Assembly (NCBI RefSeq): GCF_030693625.1
Contig: NZ_JAUYAF010000024.1
Span: 1 to 64,000, forward strand
Origin: Phenylobacterium sp.
GTDB lineage: Bacteria; Pseudomonadota; Alphaproteobacteria; Caulobacterales; Caulobacteraceae
Length of the DNA: 64,000 nucleotides
Direction: 5' to 3'
Every line of letters begins with the position of its first letter. Within the stretch, counting starts at the first letter, position 1. The translations under genes were made by a program, and so were the position numbers. The notes beneath the pieces are model-generated. The model worked only from the letters and a program-made list of their open reading frames with translations, was not told the origin of the DNA and made no database searches. Of this stretch, positions 49,079 through 58,947 are shown in pieces.

Positions 49079-50392
49079 TCAGGCCCGCAGGCGGGCCTGC
49101 GGGAAGAGTTGCTCAAACTGTCCCAGGGCCTGGGCGCTCAGCTTCACCGCAAGACGCGTGCCACCATCGTCCTGGGTCTCGCGCTCCATCACTCGTCCAT
49201 GTCGGTAGAGCCAGGCCACAGCCGCGCCCTGAGCCGCCGTTGCGGTGATCTCAACGGCGGGCGCCTCGTCCACCATCTCGGCGACCAGCGCCAGCAGTTC
49301 GTCGCAGCCCTCGCCGGTGACGGCGGAGACAGTGATGGCCGGGGGATTGGCGCGTCGGGCGTCGCCGATCACCCGGTCGCGGTCCTCGGCGTCGACCATG
49401 TCCAGCTTGTTCCAGACCTCGATCAGGCGTCGCTCCTCGATCTCCACACCGAGCCGGGACAGCACGGTGCGCACATCCTGCGCCTGCGCGTCGGTTTCGT
49501 CGCTGGAGATGTCGCGGACGTGCAGGATGACATCGGCCTCCTTCACCTCCTCCAGGGTAGCGCGGAACGCTTCGACCAGTTCGTGCGGCAGTTCGGAAAT
49601 GAAGCCCACCGTGTCCGACAGGATCGCCGGCCGCCCGTCGGGCAGGTCCAGCATCCGGATGGTGGGATCCAGGGTGGCGAACAGCATGTCCTCGGCCACC
49701 ACCTCGGCCTTGGTCAGCCGGTTGAACAGGGTCGACTTGCCAGCATTGGTGTAGCCGACGAGCGCGACCGATGGGTAGGGGTGACGCTGGCGCGCGCCGC
49801 GCTGAAGGTCACGGGTCCGCCGGACCTCGACCAATTCCTTCTTCAGCTTGACGATCTTGTCGGCGATCAGTCGACGGTCGGTCTCGATCTGGGTTTCCCC
49901 CGGACCGCCCATCACCCCTGCCCCGCCCCGTTGCCGTTCGAGGTGGGTCCAGGTGCGGACCAAGCGTGACTTCTCGTAGGACAGGCGCGCCAGTTCGACC
50001 TGCAGCCGCCCTTCCTTGGTCCGCGCCCGGCGGGCGAAAATCTCCAGGATCAGGCCGGTTCGGTCGATGACCTTGACCTTCCAGGCCTTCTCCAGGTTCC
50101 GCTGCTGCACCGGAGTCAGCTGGTCGTCGACGACCGCCACGTCAGCCTCGGCGGCCTCGATGATGTTGCCGATCTCCTCGACCTTGCCCTTGCCGAACAG
50201 GGTGGCGGGCACGCGTTTGCGCAACGGCGCGATGAAGGCGTCGGCGATCTCGAGATCCAGGGCCAGGGCAAGCCCGATGGCTTCCTCCAGCCGCCCTTCG
50301 GCGGTCCGGGATTGGCCCCGTTCGTCACGGACGGGGTGGATGACGATGGCCCCCTGCGGGGGGACTTCGCGATCTATGAGTTTAGAGTTCAA
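49079..50392 (-). CDS. hflX: Ribosome-dissociating GTPase HflX
   Basis: This 437-residue GTPase has an N-terminal HflX domain (about 1-185) and a G domain: G1 [10 protein letters not shown]3 DTVGF, G4 NKLD. It binds 50S subunits and splits stalled or heat-stressed ribosomes. The TTG start overlaps the hfq stop (TTGA), an unusual but well-supported coupled start. hfq-hflX is a classical neighbour pair. Confidence 0.94.
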   Translation of the reverse strand: MNSKLIDREVPPQGAIVIHPVRDERGQSRTAEGRLEEAIGLALALDLEIADAFIAPLRKRVPATLFGKGKVEEIGNIIEAAEADVAVVDDQLTPVQQRNLEKAWKVKVIDRTGLILEIFARRARTKEGRLQVELARLSYEKSRLVRTWTHLERQRGGAGVMGGPGETQIETDRRLIADKIVKLKKELVEVRRTRDLQRGARQRHPYPSVALVGYTNAGKSTLFNRLTKAEVVAEDMLFATLDPTIRMLDLPDGRPAILSDTVGFISELPHELVEAFRATLEEVKEADVILHVRDISSDETDAQAQDVRTVLSRLGVEIEERRLIEVWNKLDMVDAEDRDRVIGDARRANPPAITVSAVTGEGCDELLALVAEMVDEAPAVEITATAAQGAAVAWLYRHGRVMERETQDDGGTRLAVKLSAQALGQFEQLFPQARLRA

Positions 50393-50637
50393 TCGGCCTC
50401 GTCTTCCGCCGGCTCGTACAATTGCACGGGCTGGGCCGGCATAATGGTCGAGATGGCGTGCTTGTAGACCAGTTGCGACTGGCCATCGCGGCGGAGAAGC
50501 ACGCAGAAGTTATCGAACCAGCTGACCACGCCCTGCAGCTTCACGCCGTTCACCAGGAAGATCGTCAACGGCGTCTTCGACTTGCGCACGCTGTTCAGAA
50601 ACGTGTCCTGCAGGTTTTGTTTCTTTTCGTTCGACAT
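50389..50637 (-). CDS. hfq: RNA chaperone Hfq
   Basis: This 82-residue Sm-like protein forms a hexamer that pairs sRNAs with mRNAs. It has [22 protein letters not shown] (proximal face), the Sm2 motif YKHAISTI and an acidic tail (PAEDEAD). The ATG at 50637 gives the standard [11 protein letters not shown]. The stop overlaps the hflX TTG. Confidence 0.96.
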   Translation of the reverse strand: MSNEKKQNLQDTFLNSVRKSKTPLTIFLVNGVKLQGVVSWFDNFCVLLRRDGQSQLVYKHAISTIMPAQPVQLYEPAEDEAD

Positions 50638-50738
50638 GGCTTTTCGCCCTTTGTTCTGGATCGGCGGCCAACACGGCCGCCACACACAAGTTGGACGCTA
50701 GACCTCTCTCTGTGACCGACGCAATCGCGCCGTGCTGT

Positions 50739-51602
50739 TCAGATCGCGGTTGCTCGCGCACGCTCGATATAGAGGCTTCGCAGCTTCATCGCCACTGGCC
50801 CAACGGTTCCATCTCCAACCGGTTGCCCGTCTACTGCGACGACGGGCATGACGAGGGTCCCGGCGCCGGTGATGAAGGCCTCCTTGGCGGCGCGCGCCTC
50901 ATCGGGGGTGAAGGGGCGTTCGTCCACCTTCATCCCCTGCTCCCTCAGGATATCCAGCAGGCTGTAGCGGGTCACGCCGCGCAGGATGTTGGCGTTGGTG
51001 GCGCGAGTGCGCACCGTGCCGTCGGCGTCGATGATCCAGGCGTTGGAGGACGAGCCCTCGGTCACCAGGCCCATCTCGTCCACGAACCAGGCCTCCGCGG
51101 CCCCGCGTTCCTTCGCCGCCTGCTTCGCCATCGCGTTGGGCAGCAGGCCCACCGTCTTGATGTCGCAACGGCCCCAGCGGTTCTCCTGGGTGGTGATCAC
51201 CGAGACGCCCTTGGCGGCCTTGGCCTCGGTGGCGGCGCGGTCGATCGCCTTGACCGTGACCACGATGCTGGGCGGGGTGCCTGGATGGGGGAAGGCGTGA
51301 TCGCGGGGCGCGACACCGCGGCCGACCTGCAGATAGACCAGCCCCTCGCGGATACGGTTCCGCCGCACGGTCTCCTTCAGCACCATGGTCAGGGCTGCCC
51401 GGCTCATGGGCATGGCGATCTTGAGCTCGCCCAGGCTCCGTTCAAGGCGGGCGAAGTGGCCCTCCGGATCGGCCAGCTTGCCATCGAACAGCGACCACAC
51501 CTCGTAGACCGCGTCAGCCAGCTGATAGCCGCGATCCTCGATATGGACGACGGCCTGATCATGACGCGAGAAGCGTCCGTTCACATAGGCGATGCGGCCC
51601 AT
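50739..51602 (-). CDS. dat: D-amino-acid aminotransferase (class IV)
   Basis: This 287-residue fold-type IV PLP enzyme has the lysine motif in CDIKTVGLLPNAMAK and an active-site Glu in VTEGSSSNAW. The N-terminus MGRIAYVNGRFSRHDQAVVHIEDRGYQLADAVYE is typical of D-alanine aminotransferase. It makes D-glutamate/D-alanine from keto acids for peptidoglycan. The start overlaps the ntrX stop by 1 nt, so it is cotranscribed with ntrYX. A branched-chain or aminodeoxychorismate lyase role is less likely. Confidence 0.85.
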   Translation of the reverse strand: MGRIAYVNGRFSRHDQAVVHIEDRGYQLADAVYEVWSLFDGKLADPEGHFARLERSLGELKIAMPMSRAALTMVLKETVRRNRIREGLVYLQVGRGVAPRDHAFPHPGTPPSIVVTVKAIDRAATEAKAAKGVSVITTQENRWGRCDIKTVGLLPNAMAKQAAKERGAAEAWFVDEMGLVTEGSSSNAWIIDADGTVRTRATNANILRGVTRYSLLDILREQGMKVDERPFTPDEARAAKEAFITGAGTLVMPVVAVDGQPVGDGTVGPVAMKLRSLYIERARATAI

Positions 51603-52993
51603 CAGGCGTCCTCTTCTTCCACGGGGCGGGCGCCCGAAAGGCCAAGCGACTTCAGTTTCCGGTGCAAGGCCGAGCGCTCCATGCCGATAAAGGCCGCGGT
51701 GCGCGAGATGTTGCCGGAGAAGCGCAGCATCTGGGCGTTCAGGTACTCACGCTCAAAGACCTCGCGGGCCTCGCGCAGCGGCAGGGCGATGATCCGATCG
51801 GCCCCCAGCGACGAACCCTGGTCCGACGGCGAAGAATCGCCCGGCAACATGTCGGCGCTAATGGCTTCGCTGGGGTCGCCTGAGGCCAGGATCAGCATCC
51901 GCTCCACATTGTTGCGTAGCTGGCGCAGGTTCCCGGGCCAGGCCTTGACCTGCAGGGTCGCCAGGGCGTCGTCCGCCAGCCGACGGCGCGGCATGCCAGT
52001 GGCCTCGCAGATGCGCTGGATGAAGTAGTCCACCAGTTCGGGGATATCCTCCCTGTGCTCGGCCAGTCCCGGCACCATCACCGGCACCACGTTCAGGCGG
52101 TGGAACAGGTCCTCGCGGAATCGCCCGCCGGCGATCTCCTCGCGCAGATCCCGCGAGGTGGAGGAGACGACCCGAACGTCAACCTGCACGTCGCTGTCGC
52201 CGCCCACGCGCCGGAAGCGCTGCTCCACCAGCACCCGCAGGATGCGGCTCTGAGTCTCGAAAGGCATGTCGGCCACTTCATCCAGATAGAGGGTGCCGCC
52301 ATGGGCGCGCTCGAAGACGCCGATCTTGGCCGGGCGACCGGTCTCGGCCTCTTCGCCGAACAGCTCGAGATCCATGCGCTCGGGGGTCATGCCGGCGGCG
52401 CTGATGACGACGAACTCCGCCTTGGCCCGGGCGCTGGCGGCGTGGATCATCCGCGCCACGGTCTCCTTGCCTGCGCCGGGCGGGCCGGCGATCAGGACGC
52501 GGCTGTTTGCGCCGGCCAGCTTGGGGATCAGGCTGCGCAGCTGCTGGGTCGCCATCGATCTACCCACCAGGCCGTCGGGCATGATCGCCTGGGTGCGAAG
52601 CCGCCGGTTCTCGCGCTTCAGGCTGGTGGCCTCCAGGGCGCGCTCAACGATGAGCAGCAGCTTATCGGACTTGAAGGGCTTCTCCAGGAACTCGTAGGCC
52701 CCGCGCTTTATCGCGCTGACGGCGGTCTCGATATTGCCGTGGCCCGAGATCATGATCACCGGGAAGTCGGCGTCGAGGGTGCGGAGCATGTCCAGGAGCT
52801 CCAGCCCGTCCATGCCGCCGCCCTGCATCCAGATGTCGAGCACCAGCAGGGACGGCTTGCGCGCCCGGATGGCGGCGAGCGCCGATTCCGAGTCGTTGGC
52901 CGTCCGGACCGCATAGCCCTCGTCCGACAGGATGCCGGCCACGAGTTCGCGGATATCGGCCTCGTCGTCCACCACCAGAATGTCAGCCGCCAT
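51602..52993 (-). CDS. ntrX: Response regulator NtrX (AAA+ type, GAFTGA-less)
   Basis: This 463-residue regulator has receiver D53 (LVLDIWMQGGG), an AAA+ domain with Walker A GPPGAGKET and Walker B GTLYLDEVADM, and a C-terminal Fis-type HTH (TAAFIGMERSALHRKLKSLG). The L1 loop that contacts sigma54 (GAFTGA) is missing; the segment reads ELFGEEAETGRPAKIGVFERA. It is the partner of NtrY, which overlaps it by 11 nt. In Caulobacterales, NtrX controls cell envelope, cell-cycle and nitrogen genes. Confidence 0.93.
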   Translation of the reverse strand: MAADILVVDDEADIRELVAGILSDEGYAVRTANDSESALAAIRARKPSLLVLDIWMQGGGMDGLELLDMLRTLDADFPVIMISGHGNIETAVSAIKRGAYEFLEKPFKSDKLLLIVERALEATSLKRENRRLRTQAIMPDGLVGRSMATQQLRSLIPKLAGANSRVLIAGPPGAGKETVARMIHAASARAKAEFVVISAAGMTPERMDLELFGEEAETGRPAKIGVFERAHGGTLYLDEVADMPFETQSRILRVLVEQRFRRVGGDSDVQVDVRVVSSTSRDLREEIAGGRFREDLFHRLNVVPVMVPGLAEHREDIPELVDYFIQRICEATGMPRRRLADDALATLQVKAWPGNLRQLRNNVERMLILASGDPSEAISADMLPGDSSPSDQGSSLGADRIIALPLREAREVFEREYLNAQMLRFSGNISRTAAFIGMERSALHRKLKSLGLSGARPVEEEDA

Positions 52994-55220
52994 TGGTCAC
53001 CTCTAGTCCGTGATCGTCGGTGACGGCGCCTACCCGCGCCGTCGTCGGAAGTTTTAGCAGGACGCGGGCGCCCCTGCCCTGCGTCGCGTCGGTCAGAATC
53101 AGCTCGCCACCGTGGTCCTCGAGGATCCGCTTGACGATGGCCAGACCAAGGCCCGTGCCCTTCTCGCGGGTCGTGACATAGGGCTCGGTCAGCCGGTCGC
53201 GGTCCTTTTCGGGCAGGCCCACGCCATTGTCCTCGATACTTATGCAGACGCCGGCCGCATCGGAGGTCAGCTCGGCGATGATCCGCCCCTCGGGCTGGGG
53301 CTCATCGGCGACCCTGGCCGCGACAGCCTCCGCCGCATTCTTCAGGATATTGGTCAGCCCCTGGGCCAGCATCCGTCCATCGGCCATCAGCACGGTGGGC
53401 GGCAAAGGCTCCACCAGGTCGATCTCGATATCGGGGCTCGCCACGCGCTGGGCGAAGACGCCGGCGCGCAACAGCTCCACCAGATCCTGCTCGGCGAACT
53501 TGGGCGCCGGCATGCGTGCGAAGGCCGAGAATTCGTCCACCATCCGGCCGATGTCCCCGACCTGACGCACGATGGTGTCGGTGCAACGGTCGAAGATTTC
53601 CAGGTCCTCGACGGGGACGCCCTTGCGGAACTTGCGTTGCAGGCGCTCGGCCGACAGCTGGATGGGGGTCAGGGGGTTCTTGATCTCATGGGCGATACGC
53701 CGCGCCACGTCGCGCCAGGCGGCGTTCCGCTGGGCTGAGACCAGGCGGGTGATGTCGTCGAAGGTCAGGACCAGGCCGCTTTCGCTGCGGCTGGCGCGCA
53801 CACGCAGGCGGCGCGTCTCCCGATCGCGGTCGACGTCCACCTCTTCCTCGGCCTCGCCGGCGATGCGGGCGTTTTCGGCGATCAGCACGAACTCCGGGGC
53901 CACATCGGCGAGCCTGCGGCCACGCGCGAAAGACGCACCCAAGCCCAGCAGTTCGGTCGCCTGCCTATTGGCGGCCGAAATCCGCCCGTCGGAATCCAGA
54001 CCAATGACCCCCGCCGACACCTCGGCGAGCACCGTCTCGATGAACTGCCGATCCTGGTCGGCCTCGTCGCGGGCCCGCTGCAGGGCCGCCTGCTGAACCT
54101 GAAGATCATGGGTCATGCTGTTGAATGCCCTAGATAATACGGCGATTTCCCCAGGATCCTTGTCGGCGTCAACTCGGGCCGTAAGATCGCCCCCGGCCAC
54201 CTTGCCCGCGGCCTGCACCAGGCGTCCCACGGGACCGGAAATGGCGTTGGCCGCCGCCATGCCGAGCCACACAGCGCCCACCAGGACCAGCAGGGCGGTC
54301 TCCATGTACGAGAGCGCGAACACGGCCTGGATTCGCTGACGGCTTTGGGCCGCCTCGCGATAGGAGACCAGGGATGCATCGGCGTCGGTCAGGTGGTTGA
54401 TGATCCCCTTCTCAACGGGCTTGGCCACATAGAGATAGGCGTCGGGATAGGCCGTCAGCTTGAAAACCGCCCGCATCAGGTCCGCCGAATCGAAGGCCGG
54501 CACCGAGATGTCGCCCTCGTCGGCCGCCTTGAAGCTGCTCTCCGGCGGCGTGACATAGGCGGGCGCGTCGCCGGCCTCGGCGCGGGCGAGCACCCGGCCT
54601 TCGCCATCGATCAGATAGGCGGCCGGGAAGGCGTGATACGACGCCTGGTAGGCCAGGAAGTGACTGAAAGTGATGGGGCTGGACTGCAGGGCCGGCGCTG
54701 CGCGGTTGAGGTCCACGGCCATCAGGGTCACGTGGTCGCCGATGTAGCGTTTCTGGTCCTCCACATAGGACCGCGCCACCGTGGCCGAGTTTTCCACCAC
54801 GGTCTGGACCCGCTCGGAGAACCAGTTTTCCACGCCCCGGTTGACCAGCACGCCGTAGAACAGCGCCACGACGACGGCCGGGGCGACGGCCGCGAGCGCG
54901 AACATCGCGACGAATCTCAGATGTAGGCGGGCCCCGGCGTCCATCGACCGAGCGTCCAGTAAGGCCACCAGGCGTGTGGCCATGATCGCGGCGAGGCCAA
55001 GGATCAGCACCAGATTGAAGCCGAGCAGCACCAGGATGTTCTTGCTGGCCGGCGCCAGGGGCCCGGTCTCTGGCGGCGACGCGGCGAGCAGGATGGCGAC
55101 GCCGGTCAGCACCAGGGCCAGGGCGTAGCCGCCGCCGAGCACATAGCGTGACTGAACAGCCCGCCACAGCCGCGCGGCCGGCGCTCGAGGATTCTCGCCG
55201 TCGTGGGTCAGGGACGCCAT
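52983..55220 (-). CDS. ntrY: Sensor histidine kinase NtrY
   Basis: This 745-residue membrane kinase has several N-terminal transmembrane helices (about 25-55, 60-82, 95-120 and 300-325) around a periplasmic sensor (about 125-295), HAMP, PAS (about 390-490), HisKA with H511 ([16 protein letters not shown]) and HATPase (GTGLGLAIVKRILEDHGGE). It phosphorylates NtrX. It is separated from ntrC by 79 bp containing no gene, so a second promoter may start there. Confidence 0.94.
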   Translation of the reverse strand: MASLTHDGENPRAPAARLWRAVQSRYVLGGGYALALVLTGVAILLAASPPETGPLAPASKNILVLLGFNLVLILGLAAIMATRLVALLDARSMDAGARLHLRFVAMFALAAVAPAVVVALFYGVLVNRGVENWFSERVQTVVENSATVARSYVEDQKRYIGDHVTLMAVDLNRAAPALQSSPITFSHFLAYQASYHAFPAAYLIDGEGRVLARAEAGDAPAYVTPPESSFKAADEGDISVPAFDSADLMRAVFKLTAYPDAYLYVAKPVEKGIINHLTDADASLVSYREAAQSRQRIQAVFALSYMETALLVLVGAVWLGMAAANAISGPVGRLVQAAGKVAGGDLTARVDADKDPGEIAVLSRAFNSMTHDLQVQQAALQRARDEADQDRQFIETVLAEVSAGVIGLDSDGRISAANRQATELLGLGASFARGRRLADVAPEFVLIAENARIAGEAEEEVDVDRDRETRRLRVRASRSESGLVLTFDDITRLVSAQRNAAWRDVARRIAHEIKNPLTPIQLSAERLQRKFRKGVPVEDLEIFDRCTDTIVRQVGDIGRMVDEFSAFARMPAPKFAEQDLVELLRAGVFAQRVASPDIEIDLVEPLPPTVLMADGRMLAQGLTNILKNAAEAVAARVADEPQPEGRIIAELTSDAAGVCISIEDNGVGLPEKDRDRLTEPYVTTREKGTGLGLAIVKRILEDHGGELILTDATQGRGARVLLKLPTTARVGAVTDDHGLEVTNGG

Positions 55221-55299
55221 AACGCCGCGACCCTAGGCGGAACTGTGCCTGAGACTCAACAGGTTGTTGCGAGAATGCTTCACATACGCGTCAGGAAGT

Positions 55300-56730
55300 T
55301 CAGCGGCGTCCTCGAGCCATCTCCACACCCAGGTCCTGGATTTTCTTGCGCAGGGTGTTGCGGTTGAGACCGAGGATCTCGGCGGCGCGAACCTGGTTGC
55401 CTCGCGTGGCGGTGAGGGTCAGCTGGATCAGCGGCCGCTCGATTTCCTCCAGCACCCGGTCGTAGAGCCCCGCGGGCGGCAGGCCGTCGGGCTGTTCGGC
55501 GAAATAGCCGCCCAGGTGGCGCTCCACCAGGGTGGCCAGGGTCACCGGCCCCTCCTGGCCCTGAATCTGCGGCTGCTGATCGGCTAGCTCGCGCTCGACG
55601 ATTCGGGCGCTGATCAGCTCTTCGGCATAGAGGGCGCAGATCCGGCGGATCAGGTTCTCCAGCTCGCGGACGTTGCCGGGCCAGAAGTGCAGCTTCAGCC
55701 TTTCGAGCGCGGCGGCGTCGATGGTCTTGGAGGGAAGGCCTTCGCGGTTGGCGCGCAGCAGGAAGGCGCGCGCCAGGTCCGGGATGTCCTCCACCCGGTC
55801 ACGAAGCGGCGGCAGCCGCAGCGGGGCGACGTTGAGCCGGAAGAACAGGTCCTCGCGGAACAGCCCCTGCTGGATCAGGCCCCGCAGGTCACGGTTGGTG
55901 GCGGCGATGATCCGCACATTCGGCCGGCGGCCAGTCTTCGGGTTCAGGGCCGGCTCGGAGCCGTCGATGACACGCAGCAGCCGGGTCTGGGCGTCCAGCG
56001 GCATGTCGCCGATCTCGTCCAGGAACAGGGTGCCGCCGTCGGCCTCGACGAGCTTGCCGTGGTCGCCGTCCTCGCGGCCGAACAGCTCGGTCTCCACCCG
56101 CTCGCGCGGCACTGCCGCCAGGTTGATGACCACGAACTTGCCGTCCTTGCGGCGTCCCATCTCGTGCAGGGCGCGGGCCACCAGCTCCTTGCCGGTCCCC
56201 GACTCGCCGAGGATCAGCACGGTGAGGTCGGCGCCCACCAGGCGGGCGATCGTCCGATAGACGTCCTGCATGGGCCCCGAGCGGCCGATCAGCGGCAGGC
56301 GCTCGTCGCGCACGGCGCGGGCCTGGGCCTTGGATGCCTCGGAGTCAGCCGGCTTGGCCAGGGCCCGACGCGCCGCCGAGGTCATGTCGTCCAGGTCGAA
56401 GGGCTTGGAGATATAGTCGAAGGCGCCCACCTCGGCGGCGTTGACCGCCGTCAGCAGGGTGTTCTGTGCGCTCATGACGATGACCGGCAGCTTGGGGCGG
56501 TCCTTGCGAATGCGCGGCAGCACGTCGAAGACGTTCTCGTCAGGCATCATCACGTCGGTGACCACCAGGTCCCCCTCCCCGTCCGAGACCCACTTCAGCA
56601 GGGTGGTGGCGTTGCCGGTCGCCCGGACCTGGTACCCAAGTCGGGCGAAGGCCTGACTGAGCACCAGCCGGATCGAGGAGTCGTCGTCGGCGATCAGGAT
56701 CTTCTTGTTGGCGTTGGCGATCGCGTTCAT
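55300..56730 (-). CDS. ntrC: Nitrogen regulator NtrC (GAFTGA-less)
   Basis: This 476-residue regulator has receiver D59 (LVVTDVMMP), AAA+ domain Walker A GESGTGKE and Walker [12 protein letters not shown], and a Fis HTH ([19 protein letters not shown]). The sigma54-contact loop is deleted: [19 protein letters not shown] replaces the usual ELFG-HEKGAFTGA-...-GRFEQADGG, about eight residues shorter. NtrC of this type acts at sigma70-type promoters in Rhodobacter capsulatus; the Caulobacter crescentus protein also lacks the motif. It overlaps ntrB by 4 nt. Confidence 0.95.
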   Translation of the reverse strand: MNAIANANKKILIADDDSSIRLVLSQAFARLGYQVRATGNATTLLKWVSDGEGDLVVTDVMMPDENVFDVLPRIRKDRPKLPVIVMSAQNTLLTAVNAAEVGAFDYISKPFDLDDMTSAARRALAKPADSEASKAQARAVRDERLPLIGRSGPMQDVYRTIARLVGADLTVLILGESGTGKELVARALHEMGRRKDGKFVVINLAAVPRERVETELFGREDGDHGKLVEADGGTLFLDEIGDMPLDAQTRLLRVIDGSEPALNPKTGRRPNVRIIAATNRDLRGLIQQGLFREDLFFRLNVAPLRLPPLRDRVEDIPDLARAFLLRANREGLPSKTIDAAALERLKLHFWPGNVRELENLIRRICALYAEELISARIVERELADQQPQIQGQEGPVTLATLVERHLGGYFAEQPDGLPPAGLYDRVLEEIERPLIQLTLTATRGNQVRAAEILGLNRNTLRKKIQDLGVEMARGRR

Positions 56731-57848
56731 GCCGAGACGTCCTCTTCAGATGCGATGGGCAGCAGCACGCGGAAGGTCGTGCGACCGGGCTCCGATTCGA
56801 AATCGATCAGGCCGCCGTGGCCTGACACGAGCTTGGAGACCAGCGCCAGGCCCAGACCTGCGCCGTTGACCTTGGTGGTTACAAAGGGCTGGAACAGGCT
56901 GTCGCGCAGATGCAGCGGAATCCCCGGGCCGTTGTCCTGGATGCGGATCTCCAGAGGCGCGCCGCGCAGGGCTTGCCCCTTGGCGGCCCGGACCCGGACG
57001 CCGTGACGGTAAGCGGTGTGGATGGTGACCTCGCCGCGGTTGTCGCCCCGGCTGTGGGCCGCCTCCGAGGCGTTCTTCACCAGGTTCAGGAAGATCTGGA
57101 TCAGCTGATCCTCATCGCCATAGGTCAGCGGCAGCGAGGGGTCATAGAGATCCTTCAACACCAGGCCGTCGGCGAAGCCGTTGACGGCCAGCGCCCGCAC
57201 ACGGTCCAGAACCTGGTGGATATTGATCGGCGTGCAGACCGGCAGGGCGTCGTCGGAGAAGGCCTCCATGCGGTCCACCAGCCGGCGGACACGGTCGGTC
57301 TCGTCGACGATCAGCTGGGCCAGCGGGGTGTCTTCGGCCTTGGCGCCAGCCTTCAGCAGCTGGGCCGCGCCTCGGATCCCCATCAGCGGGTTCTTGATTT
57401 CGTGGGCCAGCATGCGGCCGAGACCGACGATGGTGCGCAGACCGGCGGCCTCAGCCCCCGTGCGCTCCCCGCCCAGGGCGCCGCCCTTGACGTGCAGCGT
57501 CAGCAGCACCGAGCCATCGCCGAGCGGGGCCGCTGCGCCGTCGGCCTCGAAGGAGGGATGGCCGAACAGACTGATTTCCACACCGCGCTCGCGGACCGGA
57601 GCATCCTCCTCCAGGGCCCGATTGAGCAGGGAGACCAGGGCCGAGCCTTCCGGCAGGGCCGCGCCGAAGCGGCCCCGGGTCAGCAGGCTGAGCCCCTGGC
57701 CGAAAAGGGCCTCAGCGGCCTCGTTCACCGCCACCAGGGCGCCGTCGCCGTTCACCACCAGGGCTGGTTCAGGGGAGAGGTCGAAGGCCGCAGCCTTCAG
57801 GACATCCAGATTTATGCCGCTGCTTGCGGCCCTTGTTTGACTGTTCAT
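56727..57848 (-). CDS. ntrB: Nitrogen sensor kinase NtrB
   Basis: This 373-residue soluble kinase has an N-terminal PAS (about 15-115), HisKA with H149 ([21 protein letters not shown]) and HATPase ([18 protein letters not shown]). It phosphorylates or dephosphorylates NtrC depending on PII. It overlaps dusB (ATGA) and ntrC, completing the dusB-ntrB-ntrC operon. Confidence 0.95.
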   Translation of the reverse strand: MNSQTRAASSGINLDVLKAAAFDLSPEPALVVNGDGALVAVNEAAEALFGQGLSLLTRGRFGAALPEGSALVSLLNRALEEDAPVRERGVEISLFGHPSFEADGAAAPLGDGSVLLTLHVKGGALGGERTGAEAAGLRTIVGLGRMLAHEIKNPLMGIRGAAQLLKAGAKAEDTPLAQLIVDETDRVRRLVDRMEAFSDDALPVCTPINIHQVLDRVRALAVNGFADGLVLKDLYDPSLPLTYGDEDQLIQIFLNLVKNASEAAHSRGDNRGEVTIHTAYRHGVRVRAAKGQALRGAPLEIRIQDNGPGIPLHLRDSLFQPFVTTKVNGAGLGLALVSKLVSGHGGLIDFESEPGRTTFRVLLPIASEEDVSA

Positions 57849-58855
57849 GCCGCCAATCTCGTTTGGGGATCGCGCCAGAGCGCGATGAGGCCTTCCTCGA
57901 CCAGGGCGGGATCCTCCAGGCGGCAGAGCGCGGAACGTGCGATCTGCCTGGCCTCGACCTGCATGGGCCAGGGCGCGTTATCGACATAGGACGCCAGATG
58001 CTTGCGGAAGATCCGCAGGCCCAGACGGTCGCCGTAGAAATTCAGGCTGTCCCGGAAGTGCTCCAGGGCGATGCCCAGGCGGGTTTCGACGTCAGGTTCG
58101 ACGAAGGTTCCGCCGTTCAACTCGGTCTCGATCTGGGTGGCGACCCAGGGTCGGCCATAGACGCCGCGCCCGACCATGACGCCGTCGGCGCCAGACTGGG
58201 CCAGGGCCTCGCGGGCCGTGGCGCCGTCGACGATGTCGCCATTAACGATAACTGGGATGGAAACCGCAGCCTTCACCGCGCGGACGGCGGTCCAGTCGGC
58301 GACCCCCTTGTAGAACTGGCTGCGGGTGCGGCCGTGGATGGTGACCGCCTTGGCGCCGCGCCGTTCCGCCATCGCGGCGATCTCGGGCGCGTTCCTCGAC
58401 TTGTCGTCCCAGCCCAGGCGCATCTTGACGGTGACCGGGATGTCGACGGCGTCCACCGTGGCGGCGATCAGCGCCTCGGCAAGGTCGGGCTCGCGCATCA
58501 GAGCTGAACCGGACTGGGCGCCGCCGGTTACCTCCTTGGCCGGACAACCGAAGTTCAAGTCGATGATGTGGGCGCCCGCCTGCGCGGCCAGCAGGGCGCC
58601 GCGCGCCATGTGGACCGGATCACGGCCGACGAGTTGAACCACCATCAGGGGAAGGCCCTCGCCCACTGCGGCCCGGCGCACGACATCGGGTCGGCCCCTG
58701 GAGAACTCGGCGCAGGCGACCATCTCGGTCGCCACATAGGCGGCCCCAAGCTTGCTGGCCGCCCTGCGGAACGGCAGGTCGGAAACGCCGGTCATGGGCG
58801 CGATCCACGCCCGACCCAACACTTCGATATCCCCGACCGCGAGCGTGTTGCTCAT
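57845..58855 (-). CDS. dusB: tRNA-dihydrouridine synthase DusB (NifR3)
   Basis: This 336-residue FMN TIM-barrel enzyme reduces uridine in tRNA (U17 in E. coli DusB). It has APMTGVSDLPFR at the N-terminus, LNFGCPAKEVTGGAQSGSALM with the catalytic Cys in GCP, and TIHGRTRSQFYKG. It heads the ntrBC operon as nifR3 does across alphaproteobacteria. It is divergent from ispDF over 92 bp. Confidence 0.95.
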   Translation of the reverse strand: MSNTLAVGDIEVLGRAWIAPMTGVSDLPFRRAASKLGAAYVATEMVACAEFSRGRPDVVRRAAVGEGLPLMVVQLVGRDPVHMARGALLAAQAGAHIIDLNFGCPAKEVTGGAQSGSALMREPDLAEALIAATVDAVDIPVTVKMRLGWDDKSRNAPEIAAMAERRGAKAVTIHGRTRSQFYKGVADWTAVRAVKAAVSIPVIVNGDIVDGATAREALAQSGADGVMVGRGVYGRPWVATQIETELNGGTFVEPDVETRLGIALEHFRDSLNFYGDRLGLRIFRKHLASYVDNAPWPMQVEARQIARSALCRLEDPALVEEGLIALWRDPQTRLAA

Positions 58856-58947
58856 TTTGTAATCAACCCCATCGCCGCCTTTTTAGGCAATTTGTGCGGC
58901 GCCGTAAAGCCTAGACAGGACACGATCGCCCTCTAAACAACGTCGCC

